DNA from: Olivibacter domesticus
GTDB taxonomy: Bacteria > Bacteroidota > Bacteroidia > Sphingobacteriales > Sphingobacteriaceae
Reading direction: 5' to 3'
NCBI RefSeq assembly: GCF_900109575.1
Contig: NZ_FOAF01000005.1
Span: forward strand, 225,100-289,099
DNA: 64,000 bases
The position numbers and the translations under genes are program-made. Positions 1 through 9,111 of the stretch are shown in pieces. Position 1 is the stretch's first letter, and each line of letters opens with the position of its first letter. The notes beneath the pieces are model-generated. The model saw only the letters and a list, made by a program, of their open reading frames with translations, was not told the DNA's origin and did not search any database.

Positions 1-1133
1 CAATACTTCACCACGCCATATCCAGTTATCCCCCATGGATGTGCCGTGGTGCCATACGTATTAATTGGATGGCCATTTTCGTCCTTCACGCTTGTTCTTT
101 CGGAAATATCAATATTCGGACTGGGGTGCCCTTCCCCGGGCCTGATGATCGAAGCTCTCCTTCTTAAATCGCCCTCTTCGAATGAGTCATAAAGCGATTT
201 TGTACTGTTGTGTGAACCCCATCCTCCAGCTTCCGTAGGCATAGTAAGCACTTGCATCCAAGAGAGATGATCCTCACGATTCCATGATTGGTTAGCTTCT
301 GCACGATGTTGTATTTCAAATATGGATTCTACACCATTGCGATTTTCCGGTTCATGAATCTGAAAATAGTTCCGCTCGAGTTGGTAAACGCCCTGATCAA
401 TAATCTGCTTTAAACTTAGTTTAGCATCGTTCCATTTAGCCGGATTATAATTGGCCAACCACATTTGCGTCTGCCCAAGATAAGCCAGTGCAGCACCCTT
501 CGTAGCCCTTCCTACATTTTCTGCACCATATGTCCACGGCAATACCTCAACAGCATCTTTCAGATCAGTTTCGATACTTTCAAATGTTTCTTCCTCGGTA
601 TTTCTTGGAATTTTCATTTCTCCACCCGCCAATTGCTCTTCCAATATGAGCGGTACACCCCCAAAATTAACAGCCAAATAATAGTAATAGATCGCTCTTA
701 AAAATTTAGCCTCTCCGATCAATCTATTGGTCAATTCTCCGTCAATAATACCTTTTTCGGCCATCTCTTGTATTTTGGGTATCGTTGCATTCGCACGGGC
801 AACCCCTTTGTAACAATCTCTCCAAAAACCAAACACGATATTAAACCCCGTAGGCACCTCATATAATGCATAAAATTCGTCAGCGCCCTGATTTCTTATA
901 TCTTGCGAAAAATAATTGGCATGGTAATAAATCCCTTTGGATAGAAAATCGTCTTCACCCGTTCCCCCATGGAAGATATCATAAATCCCGGCAACAGCCG
1001 CTAAAGCATCTTCAGGCTTATTAAATAATACATCAGGCGTTGAGCCATCTAATTTTTGTTGAGACAAGAAATCCTCTCCACATCGCACGAAAGGAAAAGA
1101 GATCAATATTATTATTTTAACTAGTTTTTTCAT
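1..1133 (-). CDS. SusD/RagB-like outer-membrane lipoprotein, 3' truncated by window edge
   Basis: Reading in from position 1133 on the minus strand there is one open frame of about 377 codons that runs off the window, so the C-terminus is missing. It starts MKKLVKIIILIS and has a signal peptide ending in FVRC-GE, an atypical but usable lipobox (Cys18). The following sequence has SusD-type TPR features, such as GEAKFLRAIYYYYLAVNFGG and ATKGAALAYLGQTQMWLAN. SusD proteins bind the substrate on the cell surface and form the lid of the SusC channel. The gene starts 32 nt after the SusC stop, so the two are almost certainly co-transcribed. The substrate cannot be told from sequence. Confidence 0.93.
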   Translation of the reverse strand, partial: MKKLVKIIILISFPFVRCGEDFLSQQKLDGSTPDVLFNKPEDALAAVAGIYDIFHGGTGEDDFLSKGIYYHANYFSQDIRNQGADEFYALYEVPTGFNIVFGFWRDCYKGVARANATIPKIQEMAEKGIIDGELTNRLIGEAKFLRAIYYYYLAVNFGGVPLILEEQLAGGEMKIPRNTEEETFESIETDLKDAVEVLPWTYGAENVGRATKGAALAYLGQTQMWLANYNPAKWNDAKLSLKQIIDQGVYQLERNYFQIHEPENRNGVESIFEIQHRAEANQSWNREDHLSWMQVLTMPTEAGGWGSHNSTKSLYDSFEEGDLRRRASIIRPGEGHPSPNIDISERTSVKDENGHPINTYGTTAHPWGITGYGVVKY

Positions 1134-1165
1134 TATATCGATTTAATCCCCATGATAGGTTACCT

Positions 1166-4100
1166 TTAAAATGTTACATTAAGACCACATAAAATAATTT
1201 TCGGCAATGGATAAGAGCCTACGTCTATTCCGGTCGTTGTTATTTCATTACCGAGAGATCCGATTTCAGGATCCAGACCTGAATAGCCGGTAAATGTCAA
1301 TAAGTTTTGGCCGCTTATGTAAATACGGGCCCGCTTGATCCGAAGATTATGTGTAATATGCTGGGGTAAGGTGTAGCCAATCTGGATATTTTTCAACCTA
1401 ATAAACGAACCATCTTCAACAAAATGGTCAGAAACCCTTCCGTTTTGGTTAAAATCGTCCACGGTAGCTCTTGCCATGGTATTGGAAGTTCCTTCACCAT
1501 GCCAACGATTTTGATAATAGTTTGTTGATATATTGGTAAAACCGACGCTTTTATCAAATCCGATGTTTTCCAGTACATTTTTGGAATAATTGAGGATATC
1601 ATTTCCAAACGAACCATTAAAGAATACGCTAAAATCAAAATTCTTATAACTGGCTTCAAAATTGATTCCCATAAAAGCGTCTGGGATGGGGCTACCTATA
1701 ATGGTCCTATCGAGATCATTAATTACACCATCAGGACCCGTGGGGTTTCCGTTTTCATCCAATGGTCCGGCAATATCGATAAACCGTCTATCGCCCGCAA
1801 CAGTTTGCCCAGATTGGAAAGCGTGGTTAGCTACCTCCTGTTGATTCTGAAAAATTCCATCAGTTTTCCATCCATAGAATGCGCCAATCTCTCCACCCTC
1901 CTTCGTGATAGTAAAATTATCAAATTGGCCAAATGCCGGAATAGCCAACGTGCTGGCATTAAATATGGCCCCTCCCCCTCCCAAGCTCATTACTTTATTA
2001 TTTACGGTGGTTACATTGGCGTTTACGCTCCATTGAAAATCGCCGTCCACATCCTGATAGCCTAGCGTGACCTCAAAGCCATTATTTTGGATAGTTCCAG
2101 CATTACGGAACGCAGAAGTTGTCCCTGAAGTACTAGGTAGCGGTATATTGAGTAGAATATCTTCTGATTTTCTATTATAATAATCTGCTACTAATGTTAT
2201 CCGGCCGTCAAATAGGGACGCATCGAATCCGATATCACTTTGCGTTGACGTTTCCCATTTCAAATCTGGATTGGATAGTCCAGTGGGTGCAATACCCAAA
2301 TTAACGGTTGGATCATTGCCGAAGATATAAGAATTATTGATAGCGCTCCAGGTAACCAGATACGAGAATGGATTGATATCTTGATTACCAGTTTGCCCCC
2401 AGCTACCTCGAATTTTAAAATCATGCAACCACTTAGCGCCCGATAAAAAGGATTCTTCGGACACCCTCCAAGCGAGGGACGCGGATGGGAAGGTACCAAA
2501 TTTATTATTAGGTCCGAAGTTAGAAGAGCCGTCCCTTCGTATAGTACCTGTTAATATATATGTATCGAGCAATTTATAATTCACTCTAGCAAAATACGAG
2601 GCGATTGATTGCGTAACTTGCGAACCGGCAGCGTTTCTGAAAATGCCATCTTGAAGGTTTCGTAATTCGTTGCTTACAAAATCAGACGCATTTCCAGACA
2701 ACCATCTGTATGTCCATTCCTGACCAGATTGACCTGCCAATAAGGTCAAGTCATGTGCCTGACCGAATTGTTTTTCATAAGTGAGTGTATTTTCTATCAA
2801 ATAATCGGTGCGTACATTTTGATATTGACTATAAATGGCAGCCGTATTCGAACTTCTTCCTCTATTATAGGAGGGAGTAAAGCTAAATCCATTGTTTTGG
2901 ATATAGTCTATACCAAGGTTAATCTTGTAAGTAAGCGCTGGTAGAATTTTCCATTCGGCAAATGTGGTATTGATGATCCTGTTTACCTTATTATCCTGAT
3001 CAAAAGTCTCTATACGCGCTATAGGATTGTCCATCGTATTGGGCACAGCATCAGAAAATGGCCAATACCCATAATTACCATTTAATTTAACGCTACCATT
3101 TGTTCCGCCGGCAGTAAGTATTGGTTGCAATTCAATGATTTGTTTCAATGAACCTTCGTTAGCCGTTTCAGAATTTAACAGCTGGATCTTTTGTGATAAA
3201 GAAGCGGCCATACTTGTTCCTACCTTAACCTTCGTACCGATCCTATGATCAATATTGGCTCTTATACTATATCTTTTAAAATTGGATGCCTTTACGATGC
3301 CATTTTGATTAAAATAACCAAATGACAGGGACGATTGTGTTTGATCATTGCCCCCTGTTAGGGACAGGTTATAGCTTTGTTGAAGTGCTTTTCTGAAAAT
3401 TTCATCTTGCCAATTTATTGAGGGAAATGATCCCGGGTTTCTCCATTCGTCCAAAACCACCTCCCCTTCTGCATCTCCAACTTGCACGGCTAAGTCGGCA
3501 AACGCTCCCGCACTTGCCATTTCATATTCGTTGGGACGTTGTTGAATGCCCCAATAGGAATCAAAATTAATAATAGTTCCACCTGCGGCCCCTCTTTTGG
3601 TAGAAACAATAACAACACCATTAGTAGCTCGCGTACCATAAATAGCTGTTGCAGAAGCATCTTTTAGTACTTCAATAGATTCCACATCGTTGGGATTAAG
3701 ATTCTGTAAAGCATTTCGCGAGGTAGGAAACCCATCAATTACATACAGCGGATCATTGTTTCCCAGCGAGCTAATACCTCTGATCCGAACCGAGACGCCC
3801 CCTCCTGGTACTCCGGAATTTTGACTTACCTGCACACCAGAAGCCAACCCCTGCAGCCCTTGATCTAGGGTAGTTACCGCTTGCTTTTCAATATCTTTCC
3901 CATCCACGGTGGCAATAGAACCAGTAAGATCACTTCTCTTCATGGTTCCATACCCTACCACCACCACTTCGTTTAGGTTGCTCACAGATTCTTGCATAAT
4001 CGCATTCACAGTAGATGAATTGTTTATAGACAGCTCTAGAAGTTCGTAACCCACAATGGTAAACACCAGCACATCTTCCCGCTCTGCTGTTACCCGATAA

Positions 4101-4618
4101 TTCCCTTCTTTATTTGTTTTAGTAACTACCGTAGTTCCCTTGACCTTTACGGTCGCCCCTTCCAACGGCATTCCCGCCTGATCGGTCACCCGACCTGTAA
4201 TCTCCCGCTGTAATTCGATTGCGTTTTTCAGTTTATCCCCATGAGGATCGACCTTCCGCTCTATCAGCACCCGGTTTTCCCGAATCTTGTAAGTAAGTTC
4301 CTGTTCATGAAAACAATAATCTAAAATAGTCTCTATGGGTGTATTAATCGAACGAAGGCTCACTGGTTTGGCCAACTTTAAGTCCTCTTCCAAGTATAGA
4401 AAATGGTACCCTGTTTGCTGACGTAACGCTGCAAATACGTCTTTCAGACTGACGTTATTAGCTTTGATTGTAGCATTTTGTGCAAATACAGAAGCCCCTG
4501 CTTGTGAAACAGTGAGCGCCAGGAGCAATAAAGTAACCTTTAACATAATAAAAAGCCTAAATAGGACACTATAATCAGCACAGATGAGGCATGCTAATTT
4601 TTTTTTATACATTTGCAT
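1166..4618 (-). CDS. SusC/RagA-like TonB-dependent receptor with STN signalling domain
   Basis: About 1150 residues. Order: signal peptide (MLKVTLLLLALTVSQAG), STN/secretin-N domain (about 48-118), carboxypeptidase-regulatory-like domain (about 140-215, GRVTDQAGMPLEGATVKV), the SusC signature LNEVVVVGYGTMKR, plug and 22-strand barrel. It imports a ligand held by SusD, with energy from TonB. The STN domain is the part that contacts a FecR-type anti-sigma factor, which fits the FecR and sigma genes just upstream. The frame is open back to 4729, but that extension would run through a perfect hairpin at 4693-4717 and precede the natural signal anchor. I therefore place the start at 4618 (MQMYKKK), with GGAG 11 nt upstream. 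Confidence 0.95.
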   Translation of the reverse strand: MQMYKKKLACLICADYSVLFRLFIMLKVTLLLLALTVSQAGASVFAQNATIKANNVSLKDVFAALRQQTGYHFLYLEEDLKLAKPVSLRSINTPIETILDYCFHEQELTYKIRENRVLIERKVDPHGDKLKNAIELQREITGRVTDQAGMPLEGATVKVKGTTVVTKTNKEGNYRVTAEREDVLVFTIVGYELLELSINNSSTVNAIMQESVSNLNEVVVVGYGTMKRSDLTGSIATVDGKDIEKQAVTTLDQGLQGLASGVQVSQNSGVPGGGVSVRIRGISSLGNNDPLYVIDGFPTSRNALQNLNPNDVESIEVLKDASATAIYGTRATNGVVIVSTKRGAAGGTIINFDSYWGIQQRPNEYEMASAGAFADLAVQVGDAEGEVVLDEWRNPGSFPSINWQDEIFRKALQQSYNLSLTGGNDQTQSSLSFGYFNQNGIVKASNFKRYSIRANIDHRIGTKVKVGTSMAASLSQKIQLLNSETANEGSLKQIIELQPILTAGGTNGSVKLNGNYGYWPFSDAVPNTMDNPIARIETFDQDNKVNRIINTTFAEWKILPALTYKINLGIDYIQNNGFSFTPSYNRGRSSNTAAIYSQYQNVRTDYLIENTLTYEKQFGQAHDLTLLAGQSGQEWTYRWLSGNASDFVSNELRNLQDGIFRNAAGSQVTQSIASYFARVNYKLLDTYILTGTIRRDGSSNFGPNNKFGTFPSASLAWRVSEESFLSGAKWLHDFKIRGSWGQTGNQDINPFSYLVTWSAINNSYIFGNDPTVNLGIAPTGLSNPDLKWETSTQSDIGFDASLFDGRITLVADYYNRKSEDILLNIPLPSTSGTTSAFRNAGTIQNNGFEVTLGYQDVDGDFQWSVNANVTTVNNKVMSLGGGGAIFNASTLAIPAFGQFDNFTITKEGGEIGAFYGWKTDGIFQNQQEVANHAFQSGQTVAGDRRFIDIAGPLDENGNPTGPDGVINDLDRTIIGSPIPDAFMGINFEASYKNFDFSVFFNGSFGNDILNYSKNVLENIGFDKSVGFTNISTNYYQNRWHGEGTSNTMARATVDDFNQNGRVSDHFVEDGSFIRLKNIQIGYTLPQHITHNLRIKRARIYISGQNLLTFTGYSGLDPEIGSLGNEITTTGIDVGSYPLPKIILCGLNVTF

Positions 4619-4692
4619 ATCAGGTTTAACTCCATTTATTGGTTGGCAAATCAGTAAATAATTAACTTGGTTTATGGCGAGTGAATCGTCTG

Positions 4693-4723
4693 CCAGAAGT
4701 GCCGCGAACACTTCTGGTTTTTT
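4693..4723. terminator. Hairpin between FecR and SusC genes
   Basis: CCAGAAGTG (4693-4701) and CACTTCTGG (4709-4717) form a perfect 9-bp stem around a 7-nt loop, followed on the plus strand by six T. The genes here run on the minus strand, where the T run becomes an A run before the stem. It is therefore not a classical terminator for the operon. It may be a partial terminator, a processing site setting the FecR:SusC ratio, or a terminator for antisense RNA. Confidence 0.6.
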
Positions 4724-4750
4724 CAACACTGTCTCCTTAGTGTGTCCTTT

Positions 4751-5893
4751 TTATCGCATAATCACAACCTCCTTTCCTTTTCGTTCAAATGTGAAATTTC
4801 CCAACATACTCAGGTCAGCCAACAGCTCATCGAGCGTTGCATCCCTTGGGAATGTCCCACCAAACCGCTTTTTGGGAATAACTCCTTCTACCACAACTTG
4901 AATGTCGTACCACCTCGCCACATTTTTCATTATCGATACAATGTCCATCTCCTCAAACACAAAGTATCCATTTTTCCAAGCCAGGGTCTGCTCAATATTG
5001 GCCTTCTGTTTAACAATTGATTGCTGGTCTGCATGCGTGACAGCTTTATATCCTGGACGAAGAGAAATCGCTTTGCCATCTTTGTTCACATTTACTCCTC
5101 CTTCTAACAAAGTGGTAGTAACCGTTTTATCTGAAGCATAAGCAGTGACATTGAAATGCGTACCTGTCACCCTAATTTGAGTATGATCGGCTGTGATTCG
5201 GAAGGGCTTGCTATGATCATGAGCCACTTCAAAATAAGCCTCTCCTTCAAGCGTTACATGGCGTTCGTTCATTCCAAAATGAACCGGATAAGTAAGTGTG
5301 CTTGCTGCATTTAGCCATACCCTCGTACCGTCAGCGAGCTTTAATTGAAATTGCTTACCATTGGGTACATGTATGACGTTGTATTTGATCTCTCGCCCCA
5401 CCTCGACTGCTCCTCCCTGATTAGTCTCATACACCATTTGTCCAGCTTCCTTTTTTAGGATAGAAAAGTCTTCTGTTTCCTGTATGACACCGGTATCCAA
5501 CGATTCTAAATTAAGTGAAGTGCCGTTAGATAGCGTCAGCGTGATCTCCTTTTGATTCGTTACCGACTCATTAATAACCAAGCGTTTATTGTTTATTTCA
5601 TCTTTAACCAGTTTTGGCCAAAACAACACCAGACCTACTATTAAGATAATTGATGCGGCCACCCCCATCAAACGGTATTTCCAACGAGCTTTCAGCTTCG
5701 TACCCAAGCGTAAATCATCAATTCCTTGTTTAATCCGGATCCCCATTAGCTTCCGTTCTTCGTCGCTATTCCATTCCCAATCGCCCACCATGGGCTTACG
5801 CAATATCATATCTTCTAGCTTCTTTCGTTCTGCGCGCGACGCCGTACCTTCCGAGTACTTTCGTAATAAATCCCTAAATGCGGCTTTATCCAT
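4751..5893 (-). CDS. FecR family anti-sigma factor
   Basis: 380 residues. The N-terminal cytoplasmic part (about 1-70) is the region that binds the ECF sigma factor. One membrane segment follows (about 73-92, LMGVAASIILIVGLVLFW), then a periplasmic FecR domain (about 175-275, with VWLNAASTLTYPVHF and VTLEGEAYFEVAHD), and a C-terminal DUF4974/STN-like domain ending in FERKGKEVVIM. In this family the C-terminal domain senses the STN domain of the cognate TonB-dependent receptor and releases the sigma factor. Its position between an ECF sigma gene and an STN-type SusC gene, all on one strand, supports exactly that role. Confidence 0.95.
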   Translation of the reverse strand: MDKAAFRDLLRKYSEGTASRAERKKLEDMILRKPMVGDWEWNSDEERKLMGIRIKQGIDDLRLGTKLKARWKYRLMGVAASIILIVGLVLFWPKLVKDEINNKRLVINESVTNQKEITLTLSNGTSLNLESLDTGVIQETEDFSILKKEAGQMVYETNQGGAVEVGREIKYNVIHVPNGKQFQLKLADGTRVWLNAASTLTYPVHFGMNERHVTLEGEAYFEVAHDHSKPFRITADHTQIRVTGTHFNVTAYASDKTVTTTLLEGGVNVNKDGKAISLRPGYKAVTHADQQSIVKQKANIEQTLAWKNGYFVFEEMDIVSIMKNVARWYDIQVVVEGVIPKKRFGGTFPRDATLDELLADLSMLGNFTFERKGKEVVIMR

Positions 5894-6052
5894 TTGGAAA
5901 TTAATTTATAATCGGTGTTAATATAAGTAAGAGCGTATCTAGGTACTTATGGTGGTACAGGTGAATAAAAAAAAGGCAAATAAAAATTTATCACACTGAT
6001 AATCAGCTGAAAAAAATTTAGGAAGGGGATAGTTTAACAGGATTGATAGGCG

Positions 6053-6640
6053 TTATCCAAGCACATCGATGATCATTAAGATCGTTAGATAGGGTATATA
6101 GGATTTGTCCATACGGACACGTAGATATTTCAAAGCTCTACTGATTTGTTTCTTTACCGTTTCGTCAGATATTTCTAAACGTTCGGCAATTTCCTGATAA
6201 GACAGGTGTTCTTTTCGACTAAGAACAAACACTTCTCTCATTTTTTCAGGTAATCTTCCAATTTCTGCATCAATAAGATCTGCTAAATCCTTCAATTCAA
6301 TCGTCAACTCCATACTTACCTCGGTATTAGCATAAAATTCAACCAGGTGTTCTCCGGCTGTTTCCTGTCTCAAGTTTTCCCGGAAGCGTCTAAAAGCTAA
6401 GTTGCGCGCCATGATAAAGAGATAGGCTTTGATAGATCTCACCTTAGCCAAGCGGTTACGCAGCTCCCAAAAAGTCACGAAAGTTTCCTGCACAACGTCC
6501 GCAACTTCATCTTCTTCTGGTAAAATACGGATAACATATTTAAATAAAGAGGCCCAATACTGCTCATAGATAGCTGTAAACGCTGACTCATTACCTTCCT
6601 GTAATTGACGGATGCATTCACTATCTTGGATCTTGCCCAT
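6053..6640 (-). CDS. ECF-type RNA polymerase sigma-70 factor
   Basis: 195 residues with sigma region 2 (about 10-80, including VADVVQETFVTFWELRNRL, the -10-recognition helix) and region 4 (about 125-180, LPEKMREVFVLSRKEHLSYQ followed by EIAERLEISDETVKKQISRA, the helix-turn-helix). The length is normal for Bacteroidota ECF sigma factors linked to SusCD loci. It lies 159 nt upstream of the FecR gene and probably directs transcription of the SusC/SusD genes when the receptor is occupied. I saw no clear TAnnTTTG promoter directly upstream. Confidence 0.96.
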   Translation of the reverse strand: MGKIQDSECIRQLQEGNESAFTAIYEQYWASLFKYVIRILPEEDEVADVVQETFVTFWELRNRLAKVRSIKAYLFIMARNLAFRRFRENLRQETAGEHLVEFYANTEVSMELTIELKDLADLIDAEIGRLPEKMREVFVLSRKEHLSYQEIAERLEISDETVKKQISRALKYLRVRMDKSYIPYLTILMIIDVLG

Positions 6641-6937
6641 GGTGACAGCTTATAATGGTTAATTGGTTCCCCTGCAAGTATACAAATTTTTGATATGAAT
6701 CAAAAAATTAGTACTCTGAATGATTAATTCACTTATTCAAGCTAAGTGTTTCTTGTTCAAATTGTTCAGTTTATCTATTTCAAGCGCTCGGTTTTAGAAA
6801 TTTACATATATTTAACCTATTAAAAGATTTGTTCTTTCTTAGTTCAATTTTTAAATCTTGTTGGAGTTTCCAATCACACTTTTTCAGACTGGGCCAGAAA
6901 ATATCAAATTGATTAACATATTTTAATTTATGATTTT

Positions 6938-7528
6938 ATGAACGCGCTCGTTATTATCGATATACAATATGATTTTTTACCTGGTGGCGCATTAGCGGTC
7001 AATCACGGTGATGAAATCGTCCCTACAATTAATGAACTGCAAGCAACGTATGATTTAGTCGTAGCCACGCAAGATTGGCACCCAAAAGGTCATAAAAGCT
7101 TCTATACTTCACATCCAAATAAAAAAGCATTTGAGGTGATCTCCCTAAATGGATTAGACCAGGTATTATGGCCAGAACATTGCATTCAAGGAACGAAAGG
7201 AGCTGAATTAGTTCCGGAATTGCTAACAAATTCAATAGAGGCCATCTTTAGAAAAGGAATGGATAAAGAGATTGATAGTTATAGCGGATTTTTCGATAAT
7301 GGCAGAAAAAAATCCACTGGAATGGCCGATTATCTCAAAGGAAGAGGAGTTACTGAAGTTGCCGTTTGTGGTGTGGCCGCCGATTATTGTGTGTATTACA
7401 CAGCAAATGATGCCTTAGATCTAGGGTTTAAAGCCAGCATTATAGAAAAGGCCTCCAAGCCGATCGACCTGGAAAGATATGAACGAATTAAATTGGACTT
7501 TCAGTTAAAGGGCGGTATCATTATTTAA
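6938..7528 (+). CDS. pncA: Nicotinamidase (bifunctional nicotinamidase/pyrazinamidase)
   Basis: 196 residues, isochorismatase fold. The Asp8-Lys106-Cys151 triad is visible (IDIQYDF, FRKG, AADYC). So are the metal ligands Asp46, His48, His52 and His81 in QDWHP..GH and WPEHCIQGT, which distinguish nicotinamidases from other isochorismatase-like hydrolases. It deamidates nicotinamide to nicotinate for NAD salvage in the cytoplasm. It stands alone between the minus-strand sigma factor gene and an aminotransferase remnant. Confidence 0.95.
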   Translation: MNALVIIDIQYDFLPGGALAVNHGDEIVPTINELQATYDLVVATQDWHPKGHKSFYTSHPNKKAFEVISLNGLDQVLWPEHCIQGTKGAELVPELLTNSIEAIFRKGMDKEIDSYSGFFDNGRKKSTGMADYLKGRGVTEVAVCGVAADYCVYYTANDALDLGFKASIIEKASKPIDLERYERIKLDFQLKGGIII

Positions 7529-7558
7529 TGGCAAATCGTTAATTTAATATATAAATTT

Positions 7559-7741
7559 TCAATTTGTCCTTCCGGGATAAGCGTCCAAGCCTTTCTCAAT
7601 ACAGCACAGAGCTTCTTTTAAGTCGGCTTGGCTAAGTACGTAGGCCAGCGGGACCTCATTATCACCCTTTCCCGGTGTGCTATAAAATCCGGCAGCCGGG
7701 GTCATCATGACCGTTTTACGATCGTAAGAAAACTTTCTAAC
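7559..7741 (-). pseudogene. C-terminal remnant of a class I/II PLP aminotransferase
   Basis: The minus strand reads 60 codons to a TGA at 7559-7561, without start codon or catalytic lysine. The translation VRKFSYDRKTVMMTPAAGFY, then STPGKGDNEVPLAYVLSQAD and an ending AYPGRTN, matches the last 60 residues of aspartate-type aminotransferases, where the AGFYSTPG...VRIAYVL segment carries the substrate-carboxylate arginine region. In this copy that Arg position reads Pro (EVPLAYVL). The rest of the gene is absent; its place is taken by the plus-strand AraC gene starting at 7798. Confidence 0.75.
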
Positions 7742-7797
7742 ATAAGAGTAATGAAAAATCGCTAACCCTTTAACATAATTTCAAACATGTTTAATCA

Positions 7798-9000
7798 ATG
7801 AGCATTATAGGTTACACCCTTGTTATAGCTGGCATTATCTTTTGTTGGCTAATATCTATTCTTTTATGGCGGTTTAGTTATAAAGAAGGAATACAACAAA
7901 AATTACTTTCGCTGATTTTTCTAATTATTGGTTGGTATGCTTTTACCTATTTGTTGGTGGCAAAAGGTTGGTTTATTTATTGTCCTTTTGTCTTTAGATT
8001 GGGCATGCCATTTTATTACTTAGTTCCGCCATTTGCCTTGTTTTATACTCAATTATTATTAAAAGAACGAAATACCATTTCCTCAAAAATAAATTTCGTT
8101 CATTGCCTCCCTTTCCTAGTATCACTTGTAGACTTAGCAGTCTACTATAGTAAAAATTATGGGAACCTACGTTATATTACTGAGCAGGTGTTGCTTGATC
8201 CTGTCAACTCATATATTCTTGGAAGTGGTTTTATTCCTGCCTGGAGGCATTATTTCTTTAGACCTGTACATGGATGCTTTTATGTAATTTTAATTGCTGT
8301 CACTTTCTATAAGGCTTTAAAATCAAAACGAATACAAAACATAGACAAACGATCACGAAGGTGGCTTTTTACGCTAGACGGCTTTTTGACACTTAATTAT
8401 ACCTCCATTTTCTATACGTCTTTTATAAAACCAACAAACAGCTATCCCGTGCTTGAGACCAGTATCATTTTTGCATTTACGCTAGTTGTCTGTTTTTTCC
8501 TTATGTCGATCAAGCCTTTCTTCTCTCCTTTTTTAATTTACCAAAGTAAAGATAAGAACAATAATAAGTCGGTAGCACCTATTTACGAACAAGCCAACAA
8601 CGAAGCCCCTGACATAGTGAATGTAGTGCTCTCGGAACCAAAAAAAAAACTGCTTTCTCATGAGCGGGCTATGGAGATTGCTTCTGTCATGGACAAGGCC
8701 ATGAGCGAACAACAATTATTTAAGAAGGTTAGTAAAATTGGAAATTTGGCTGATTATTTAAATCTCTCTCCTCGGTATTTATCGTATGTATTAAATAAAC
8801 ATTATGAACTCAATTTCAACGATTATCTTAATTCTTTTCGTATAAACTATGTGATCCAGTTAATAGAAAATGAGCAGCATAAACAGTTTACTTTTGAAGC
8901 CCTGGCAAGAGAAGCCGGCTTTTCTTCCCGCACAACTTTTTTCACCGCATTTAAAAAACAAATGGGTGTAAATCCTACGCAATATTTAAACGAAAAATAG
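7798..9000 (+). CDS. Membrane-bound AraC family transcriptional regulator
   Basis: 400 residues. The first 235 are strongly hydrophobic with about seven membrane segments. A charged linker (about 250-295) leads to an AraC/XylS DNA-binding domain (about 300-398), with the second helix-turn-helix FTFEALAREAGFSSRTTFFT and the usual ending FKKQMGVNPTQYL. This 7TM-plus-AraC layout is common in Bacteroidota and suggests a one-component sensor that reads a membrane or extracellular signal. The target is unknown. It ends 39 nt before a strong bidirectional terminator shared with the convergent lectin gene cluster. Confidence 0.9.
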   Translation: MSIIGYTLVIAGIIFCWLISILLWRFSYKEGIQQKLLSLIFLIIGWYAFTYLLVAKGWFIYCPFVFRLGMPFYYLVPPFALFYTQLLLKERNTISSKINFVHCLPFLVSLVDLAVYYSKNYGNLRYITEQVLLDPVNSYILGSGFIPAWRHYFFRPVHGCFYVILIAVTFYKALKSKRIQNIDKRSRRWLFTLDGFLTLNYTSIFYTSFIKPTNSYPVLETSIIFAFTLVVCFFLMSIKPFFSPFLIYQSKDKNNNKSVAPIYEQANNEAPDIVNVVLSEPKKKLLSHERAMEIASVMDKAMSEQQLFKKVSKIGNLADYLNLSPRYLSYVLNKHYELNFNDYLNSFRINYVIQLIENEQHKQFTFEALAREAGFSSRTTFFTAFKKQMGVNPTQYLNEK

Positions 9001-9038
9001 GTAAGTGTTATAATTTAGACAAGAATTTCGGTAATTAT

Positions 9039-9073
9039 AAAGCGAAGCAAAAAGAGCTTTGCTTCGCTTTTTT
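9039..9073. terminator. Bidirectional rho-independent terminator
   Basis: AAAGCGAAGCAAA (9039-9051) pairs perfectly with TTTGCTTCGCTTT (9058-9070) around a 6-nt loop and is followed by TTT. It lies between the convergent AraC gene (ends 9000) and the VWA-lectin gene (ends 9112) and can stop transcripts from both sides. Confidence 0.9.
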
Positions 9074-9111
9074 ATCCTTTCACTGCAAAAAACAGGATCT
9101 AAGATGATGTT

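Noticed and set aside
4619..4729. N-terminal extension of SusC to 4729
   Set aside because: It would translate through the 4693-4717 hairpin and place 61 residues before the signal peptide.
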